Shown one piece after another: positions 42,879-49,877 of a stretch of DNA of 49,877 nt. The stretch lies in NCBI GenBank assembly GCA_003427395.1, contig BFEA01000016.1, positions 2,506,436-2,556,312 on the forward strand, given 5' to 3'. The notes under the pieces were generated by a model. It saw only the letters and a program-made list of their open reading frames with translations. It was not told the origin of the DNA and did not search any database. This DNA is from Chara braunii (lineage: Eukaryota > Streptophyta > Charophyceae > Charales > Characeae). Position 1 is the first letter of the stretch. Every line of letters begins with the position of its first letter. A program made the translations under genes and the position numbers.

Positions 42879-43114
42879 GGTCGTTTCCAGATCCCGACCG
42901 AGCTTCGATGCGGAGAGACGGAATAGAAGAGCCACGTGATGCCTGCATGGCTTGGGATCCCATGTCCCAACGTTGCGTCAGAAATGATTGAAAAAAAGGG
43001 AGAGTGCAAGGATCGCGCCTTCGGGATCTTCTGGGACAATGTCCCCAGACATGTAGCATCGCAATCACCTAGTAGGGTCACCTTTGACAACTCAGGGTAG
43101 TCCAGGTAGGAGAG

Positions 43115-45299
43115 TCATTCCATGGGAAATAGGCTCAAACCCTGATTGACTAATCTTGATAGTGCTTCCTGGGTAATCCTGACATTTAAGATGGGGATGA
43201 ACAGTTTTGCTTTAACCTCTGGGCGTTCCATGAAAAATTGGGGGGTGGGGATATCGGGTACATTTCTAATCATCACATCACTGCCATATAGTCTACATGT
43301 GATATTCAAAATTTCCAACGGCATAGGAGGTGAGGCAATTGGTTGAGAGGGGAGGAGAGTTACCCCTTGACTCGTCGACCATGCCAGTGTGAATGTACCT
43401 TCCACTGTAGCCATAAACAATAGTGAAAGCAAATGCTTCTCCCACCCCCGTTCGCCCCCTTTCGATGTGGCCTGCCTTCAATTCCACTTCATGTTTCCTG
43501 GGGCCTGCTTTATCTGGTCCTGTCTTGCGACCGACGCTGAAGAGTGTTCCCCTTTCATCTCTTCTTCGATACGATACTCTCACATATCTTCATTGAGCCT
43601 CCTTCTCTGCTTTGTTGGTGTTATTTCCCGCCTGCGTGCGTCCTTCGAGCCTGATGGGGCTTGTGACTTCGATGTGCTTGCTCTCGTATCGCCCTGGTCC
43701 CTTGATCTGGACTATGTTGCTTCATCTGTGATTCCTCCTTGAGCTCTTAACTGGGTTCCTTCTTCTACTCGAGTTGGGTGGGCCGGGGAGAAAATTGGAT
43801 TGTCCCTCGCCACCATCCCGTCACGAGGTGCAATGCCTTGTCGGCCTCTGCCTCCAGGCGGGCCCAACTTTCCTTAATAACTTGGTTGTTTGGTTGGTCT
43901 CCCCCTTTTATTTAAGTTACTTGATGATAACTTGACGATGTTCCTCGAGCGTTCTTGGTTCTCCGAGTGCCTTCTGCTTCCGCTTCCATGGGAGTCAACT
44001 GGTCGACTTCTTCCTATTGATCTGGACGGGCTTTGGTTCCGGCTCAATGTTGGGGTTGCTTGGGGAAATCCTTGGAGATGACCTCAACGGATAAGCGCTA
44101 TTGAGAGATGGTGTTCCGCTTGAGTTTTGGCTTGGGGTAGGGCTTGGGTCTCGTCTACGCCTTTGACTGGGCAGTCGTCCGCCAGATGGTAGTATCGCCT
44201 ACACCGACTGCATCATGGCGTTTGAGCGTTTGCCACTTTCAACTCGATTAGCTTCCCTTGAAATATCGTGAAGGATACCCTCCTTCAGTCTTGGTAAGGC
44301 TTCGATTGCTATGTCGATGCGTATATTGATAAGCTGCGAAGTCTTTGCATCTCGTTTTGATGGGTACACCTTGATGACCTTGCTGATTGACAGCTCCGCT
44401 GCTGATTCCAAATAGCAATAGGCATCAATTGGGACGTCCAGGATTATGATCCAAAAGTAATCATTGGCCGCTTCTTTCCTTAAGTCCTAAATCTCCTTCT
44501 TAGTCAGCCACGGTTTGAAGGCGATGTTATACCACCTCCCACGAAGCGCCACTCTGATCTCTCCTTCTTGGATCATCCATCCACCACCCTTGTGTCCTTG
44601 GCGATGTATGAGAGGACGTTGCTTGATTCTACGCAGACGCGACCACGTGTGATTGACGGGTCGAAACGTTCTTCCCCCATCCAACTGTCTTCGTATGCTC
44701 GCACCACTTCTTCATTGACTTTCTTAGATAAATTCTCAGAACCTTCTTGGAAGATTACCGTCACGGTTCGCTCCTTGAGCCATTTGACTTTGATCTCGTC
44801 GAGAGACGGATTCAAAGTGAAATGAGTTTTAGTTCCTTCCTCTGCCAGTTCGTCAATGTCCCATCCAGCCGGGAGAATGCCGATGTCGAAGCACTTCGGT
44901 AACATGTCCCTCACCCGTTCTTCCTCGGCCCAGTAATTTGTCTGGGCTTGAGGGGGGGAGCGATTTTGTGGTTTCGCCCCTTCGTCCTCTGCCATCTTTG
45001 CAGGCGGAGAACATGCTTTGTCGTCCGCTCCTACCATCCCGACGTCTCCCACGTGAGGTTGTGGGATAGCAGCATCTTCGTCAACTTCTATGGTGGCAGT
45101 AGCTTTTGGCTATGGCACTATTCTCTCCAAGGAGGCGTGCCTCTATCCGCTTCGACAGTCTGGATCTGGGCCCGAAGGCTACTTACTTTCGTCCTGGTAT
45201 GAACTTGAATAATCTCGGTACTCTCGATGGTCCCGACGGGTCTCGATGTTCTCGGTGGGAGGATGGGGCTAGCCTACCGAAGCTACAAGGTCAGACATG
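43115..45299 (-). pseudogene. LINE2 ORF1, broken
   Basis: A likely start is the ATG at 45299 (GTCAGCCATGTCTGAC context), soon interrupted. A clear 159-codon frame spans 45052-44573. The DUF4283-like part (MIQEGEIRVALRGRWYNIAFKPW, then WIIILDVPIDAY) continues in a neighbouring frame to about 44.2 kb. A CCHC knuckle is encoded at 44212-44171 (CSRCRRYYHLADDC). A Ser/Pro-rich linker and a C-terminal globular frame (43432-43115, ending QGLSLFPME) finish it. Several frameshifts are needed. ORF1 proteins of this type bind LINE RNA. Confidence 0.7.
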
Positions 45300-45508
45300 G
45301 CTGACTCCTTTGTGGTTCGTGTGAACCTTCGCCGTGCTAACCACGGTGGTTAGGCGACGGCGGCTACACCGGTCAGTGCGAACTGGCGGCCATGAGCGCT
45401 GCATGCGCCGCGAACCAGTGCCCCCCCAGTGCCCCCCCGACACCCATGCAGTTTCGTTTTCTACTCGGAACTATTTGCTTTTCCCGCCTCCCATTCTTGG
45501 GAACTGAA

Positions 45509-45518
<10 letters not shown>

Positions 45519-45540
<22 letters not shown>

Positions 45541-45541
45541 A
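45519..45541. repeat. Poly(A) run between LINE2 and LINE3
   Basis: About 22 A on the plus strand after AAAAGAAAAAGC. It lies upstream of the LINE2 start and has no clear owner; together with the poly(T) at 45651 it brackets about 110 bp of unrelated sequence. Confidence 0.6.
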
Positions 45542-45650
45542 CACCACTTCATAATATAAATCCATCGCAATTTCTTTGCCATAGGATTCTCCTGCATCAG
45601 TGGTCGGACCATGTCCCGCAGATGTCCTCTAGGTGTTTGTGGGACACAGT

Positions 45651-46110
45651 TTTTTTTTTTTTTTTTTTTCCCCAAAATCGGGCCCTGTGCCCAAGGCTCA
45701 AGATTTAGCAAATTGGTGCCCGAGGCCGGGGTCCTCACAGTCTATCCGGAAAAGGAAAGTCACATCTGGGAGCCTTACCCAGTTTCGCTTTTTAGGAGAC
45801 CCTTCTCGGGACCCGGGACCCTGCCACAGTCCATTCACTACTGACCAACTTCACATATACCTTCAACAACTAAGAAAGAGCTCTTAACTCAAGCGACTTC
45901 CTCCCTTTCCACTCTCAAAGACTATAGCTCCAACTTAGCTTGATCATACCCTCGAAGTTCTCAATCTTAGGTACTCTATCTTCTATCTTTCCCAAACCTA
46001 ACAAACTTTGTACCCAGTACAACCATCCATCCTTCCGACTTATCCAAACTGTCAGAATTATAAAATCTAACTATCCTAGTCGTCTACAGGTGGACGAACC
46101 TAATACGGTT
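45651..46110 (-). other. LINE3 3' UTR and poly(A) tail
   Basis: No coding content. Reading on minus, the sequence ends GGGCCCGATTTTGGGG followed by 19 A. It contains TTGGTGCCCGAGGCCGGGG in plus orientation, which resembles a PBS only loosely. Confidence 0.65.
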
Positions 46111-49100
46111 CTATTGTAAGCCACTTCCATCGTGTAATAGCCAGGGGGTTAGCTTGAGCTTGCCGTCCGCGGTGAATGAGGCCAGCCTCTCTTCTTTGGC
46201 CCAGGTATTTCTGAACCAGATAACACCCTTTGTTGGGTGCTGCTTGGTACGCTGCCAATCAACAAGAATGGTTATTCTCGGCATAGTGAGAACTTTGTGA
46301 GTTTGTTCCGAGAAAGAAGGGGGCTCCTTTCTGAACAGAGTGCTGTTTCCAGCATTCCAGAAAACTTCCATAACCACTCCTCTGCACACTAAGGCTATAT
46401 AGCCCCAACCACTTCCCAAATCCCGATCCTCAGAACAGGACCCATGAATTATCCACTCATGTGTCCATTGGAAGGCCCCTCCTGATAAATCGTTCCAGTG
46501 CTTAATCCACCAGTTCCACAGTTGACTTGACAGCGGGCAATACAGCCACAGGTGATTACTTGTCTCCCAGCCCCAGTTGCACCTGGAGCACCTCTCTTCC
46601 ACCTCCATCCCTCTAGACTTCAGCCAAGAAGCAGACGCGGTTATTAACATTGATTGGCTCCATATTATGCTCGCTTGCTTTTGAGATGGAATGTTTTTTA
46701 GAGCTTTCCAAAATTTATGCATATTCATGTTCCGCAGTTGAAAGCCCTGCTCCTTCCGCAGTCTCTTCCCTGCTACCGTCAGCGCTTGGGCTTTCCTCGA
46801 AGACTGCAGGAGTCTAACTCTGAATTTTGTTTTGTATAGCGGGGCCGGGGAAAAGGCCCCCGCAGACTCCATATCTAGCCAACCGCTGAGTAGCGGTTCT
46901 ACCTGAAGTCTTTCTGGGGTATGAGAGATTAGTAGCGCTCCGGTAGACTCCGCGCCACAGTGCCAAACCCTCACTTCCTTCAAGTCATCCATGACCAGTA
47001 ACACTTTCTGTCCACAACATTTCAGCTTCTTATAAATACCATCGCCACACTGTTCTCTCTACGACTCCACTTTTGTTCCCTGGTCAAGCTCAGGACCTAA
47101 AATCTTCAAAACGCCTTGAGCATTATCCGGGTCTTCTCACCAGGTGCCTGGGGGTTTTCCGCCTGGGTTGTGCAGGAGGTTGAACCAGTATTCATGCACT
47201 GCCTGTTGTATTTTGTTAATATTTTTTGTTAAGTTCTGTAAATATGGCAACTTTCGTCGCATATCCTGCAGGCCCCGCCACTCTTTCCTCTGGGTGTCCC
47301 ACATATCTCTAACTTGTATTACTCCTTTCTCGGCCCAGGATTTTCCAAACGAACCTCTGCTCCCGTCTGCTAGGAAGACTAACCCATTATCCTGTTTCAA
47401 AAATCCGTTTTCGAACAGGATCTGATTTAGCATTTCCTGTTCAGTAGAGGGGAGCTTCTTTGTTGTAGGCTGGACTTTATTCCATGCAGAAAGTATGTTC
47501 TTCCAAACTTTTGACTTTCGTCTCCTTTTTGCAAAGGAGGGGATGAACATACAGGTCCAAACATGTGCCGGGTTGGAGAAATTTCACTCTTTACCCAGAA
47601 TGTACTCTACCAGCCTAACCCACTGTTTGTCCCGGTTCCCAAATACTGCAGAGATGACCCATTTCCCTAGTAATCCCAGGTTCTGTTATACAGGGTCAAG
47701 AATTCCTAAGCCTCCCTGATCTCTCGGGGCGGCTATTAAATCCCAAGCCGCTTTCACCAGGTATCCTTGATCTTCCGCTGCTGCTGGTTTCCACAGGTAG
47801 CGCGTCGCCGCTCTCCTGATACTGGAGTAAGCTTCTCCTCCCAACAAATGGATCGAAAGTGGGAACCATAGTAGGGAGAAGGTTGCTGAGGTCAGGACCA
47901 AGGCTCTCCCATAAAGGAAGAGTTTGTGATTCTTGTTCCATCCTGCAATTCTTGAAAGCACCCTTTCTACCAGTATTGAATCCTGCATAACCGCACAGTC
48001 TGACAGAGATACTTGCACACCCAGAAAACGGTCAGCCGAGTTAATTGGTATTTGTCTCAGTCCCCAGTCTACACATAACACCCTTGGGGGGGGGAGAAAG
48101 AATACCAATTTATCCCAATTTATTGAAGCCTCCGACAACTCGCAGTATTTATCTAATAGCCCTCTAAGTTCTGATAGTGCTCCTGGTGAGTTTTCACAGG
48201 CTATTGTTCAGTCATCTGGTATCGCACCGCCCTTCCATTGTGTATACGGGGACGTCCTAAGACCTGTTATTAAATTACTCGCTCTAATATTTTCAAGTAG
48301 GACCTCTAACTGTATGACAAACAGAAGGGTGGCTAGCGGGCACCCCTGGCGTAGAGATCTAGTAAGGGGGAAGTCTGTCGACACTCTGCCATTTATTGCA
48401 ACAACTGATCGTGCATGAAAGTAGCTTGCTTGGACCACGTTTCCAAACGCGTCCCCAAAGCCCATTTTTTTTAGGGTTGTGGAGACGAAGCTCCATCCTA
48501 CCTTATCATATGCTTTTTCCATGTCGAGTAGGAGTATTGCCATGTCTCTCTTCTCCTTTCCTATAATCTCTAGGGCTTGCACCGTGACCATTATATTTTC
48601 GAAGATAGACCTTCCTTTCGCAAAGGCCCCTTGTTCCCACCTAATCAGTTCAGGTAGCAGTTTCGCCAAACGGTTGGCCATTGTTTTTGCTAGTAGCTTA
48701 TAGATCATGTTTAATAGGGAAATTGGTCTCCAATTCCGGACTTGCCTCTTGTCGCCCTTCTTATAGAGGAGCGAAATCATTACTTTTGTAAAATTTGGCG
48801 GGAGGGATCCCGTCTCCAGTGCTTTGTTATAAACCTCGCATAGGAAAGGGGCGAAAGAAGCCCAACATGACAGGTATAGTTCTATAGGGAGTCCATCGGG
48901 GCCTGGGCACTTACCCATCGCCATTTGTTTCGCTGCTTGACCAATTTCCTTATGAGTTATGAGCGCATCTAGCTCTTCTTTGGCAAACACAGAGATCCTT
49001 TTTTGCAGGGGGGCCCAGAAGTCTGAGAACTCAGACAGATTCAGGGTTGGGGGGTCAAAGGGGCGTCTTGTGGACACAATGTCCCTGAAATACTCCAAGG

Positions 49101-49600
49101 CATAGGAACATATATCCGCAGTGTCTGTTGCAACTGGGGCGTCGATGGCAAAGGGGTGCAGAAACTCTCTGACTAGTGGTTTAGAGTGTCGCTGTATCAA
49201 TGATCTAAAAGTTAACTTGGTCATTTTATCATATCCTACAATACCTCTAATTCTCAGTTTTTCCTGCCATTCACACTGGATCTGAATCTCTAGCTGTTCC
49301 ACTTGGGAGAGCAGGTCGCTTCTTTTGTCCGACCAGAACAAGTCTGCAAACGGATTTGTTGCCATTTTAGATTTTGCTTCTTTTATGGTCTTAATTAAAG
49401 ATTTTTCTTTCCAAGACCTGGCTGCTGCTTTCATGCGTGAGAATTCCATGAGTGCAGACCGGACTATTGTTATTCCTATTTCTGCCCAGTCATTTGGATT
49501 ATCGAAGAGGTCTCTTGCACCTTGCCAAGACTGCATTTGGCAATTCACCCAGTTTATCAGCCCTTCGTCTCTCAGGATTTGGACATTAAACCACCAGTAC
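46111..49600 (-). pseudogene. LINE3 ORF2: reverse transcriptase, single frame with stops
   Basis: One frame runs from about 49.6 kb to the terminal TAG at 46111, with no indel. In order: RYWWFNVQI linker; CPGPDGLPIELYLSCW; LLYKKGDKRQVRNWRPISLLN; motif A ILLLDMEKAYDKVGW; RSLRQGCPLATLLF; motif C region AIPDD followed immediately by TGA (48208); thumb with LGILDPV; and a zf-RVT region RCSRCNWGWETSNHLWLYC. Further stops: TAA near 47686, TGA near 47590, TGA near 47137, TAG near 47065. The 446-codon upper part (from ATG 49548) is the longest open stretch. No endonuclease domain remains. Confidence 0.92.
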
Positions 49601-49655
49601 CTCGCTCAGCTATGGGCCGTGGGCAATCCCGTATACGCGCCGCAGCCCGAGGGGG

Positions 49656-49716
49656 GTCGTTCAAGGGAAGGCCCGGTTGCTGCGCGAAGGCCGGGCTCCG
49701 CTTCCCTAGGAACGAC
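49656..49716. other. Strong GC-rich inverted repeat (hairpin)
   Basis: Three nested stems pair in order: GTCGTTC with GAACGAC, AGGGAAG with CTTCCCT, and GCCCGG with CCGGGC, about 20 bp in total around a loop containing TGCGCG. It lies just upstream of the LINE3 remnant. No tRNA or known RNA fold was recognised. Confidence 0.7.
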
Positions 49717-49730
49717 ACACTTGAGGGGGG

Positions 49731-49819
49731 AAAAAAAAAAAAAAAAAAGGAAAAAAAAAAAGCAAATACACAAACTAAAAAAAAAAATGAACGGACAAAA
49801 AGTTGAAGTCACGCGCGCG

Positions 49820-49872
<53 letters not shown>

Positions 49873-49877
49873 GCGAG
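49731..49877. repeat. A-rich tract and (CG)n(AG)n microsatellite
   Basis: Two long A runs (49731-49771), more A-rich sequence, then alternating GC and a GA array to the window edge. No gene. Confidence 0.95.

Larger units (their letters stand above)
39050..45299 (-). mobile_element. LINE2: non-LTR retrotransposon, degenerate
   Basis: Reading leftwards: ORF1 with DUF4283-like region and CCHC knuckle, then endonuclease, RT and the beginning of the C-terminal domain, which is cut off near LINE1. Order and motifs are those of plant L1-like LINEs. It is closely related in layout to LINE3 (shared DLEKAYDRVNW / DMEKAYDKVGW, LSRSLRQGCPLA / LTRSLRQGCPLA) but has more indels. Confidence 0.9.
45651..49600 (-). 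mobile_element. LINE3: non-LTR retrotransposon, 5'-truncated
   Basis: The minus-strand copy has a 3' UTR of about 440 bp and a poly(A) tail (T run at 45651-45669). It retains the region between endonuclease and RT, the RT and the zf-RVT domain. Coding similarity stops near 49.6 kb, where an unrelated GC-rich hairpin begins, so the endonuclease and ORF1 are missing. I could not find a target-site duplication. Confidence 0.9.

Noticed and set aside
45680-45715. PBS-like TTGGTGCCCGAGGCCGGGG
   Set aside because: It lies inside the LINE3 3' UTR, and I cannot match it to a specific tRNA or to an LTR end.
46111-49600. Reassigned stop codons (alternative genetic code) as reason for in-frame stops
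   Set aside because: TAA, TAG and TGA all occur in-frame within the same elements, and they differ in position between relatives; ordinary pseudogene decay fits better.
1-49877. CRISPR arrays, rRNA or complete tRNA genes
   Set aside because: No regularly spaced repeat-spacer pattern, rRNA core sequence or complete tRNA fold was noticed on either strand.

Overview
The window is eukaryotic nuclear DNA made almost entirely of decayed transposable elements and satellite-like repeats. I see no confident host gene, rRNA or tRNA gene. A streptophyte (plant or charophyte alga) source is suggested by a primer-binding site matching the 3' end of plant tRNA-Asp, as in Athila/Tat-type Ty3/gypsy elements, and by LINEs with plant-like ORF1 and zf-RVT regions. 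A charophyte such as Chara is possible, but that is inference. A 145-base N gap and a few ambiguous bases show draft assembly.

Layout. 1-2038 is block A: the end of a 145-bp minisatellite, CT-rich and TTA-rich microsatellites, and about 1.3 kb of unique sequence. About 2.4-24.8 kb is one very large Ty3/gypsy element with 3.6-kb direct LTRs (2416-6039 and 21251-24793), a tRNA-Asp PBS at 6044, and broken gag, protease, RT-RNase H and integrase (8.4-14.1 kb). A 7-kb largely non-coding stretch then leads to the 3' LTR. A 373-bp segment lies just upstream of each LTR in opposite orientations. About 24.8-27.3 kb is the minus-strand gag of a second LTR-type retroelement, cut off exactly where the gypsy element ends. 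About 27.9-30 kb is AT-rich repeat with a second PBS-like motif. About 30.1-32.8 kb is a second copy of block A. Three LINEs follow: LINE1 on plus (about 32.85-39.1 kb), LINE2 on minus (39.05-45.3 kb) and LINE3 on minus (45.65-49.6 kb). The window ends in a strong hairpin, A-rich sequence and GC/GA dinucleotide repeats.

The most unusual content is in the gypsy element. Two families of small ORFs, called A (about 80-105 aa) and B (about 115-195 aa) here, occur as several diverged paralogues. The order is A-A-B inside each LTR and B-B-B-A-A between the PBS and gag. I do not recognise either family. Their repeated shared motifs, amplification and location before gag make them the best candidate for an undescribed accessory system of a giant plant-type retroelement.

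All main elements look inactive. The gypsy RT reads YIDN instead of YxDD, LINE2 reads HAND instead of xADD, and LINE3 has a stop right after its DD. LINE1 and LINE3 keep one long frame broken mainly by isolated stop codons, which suggests decay mostly by substitution.
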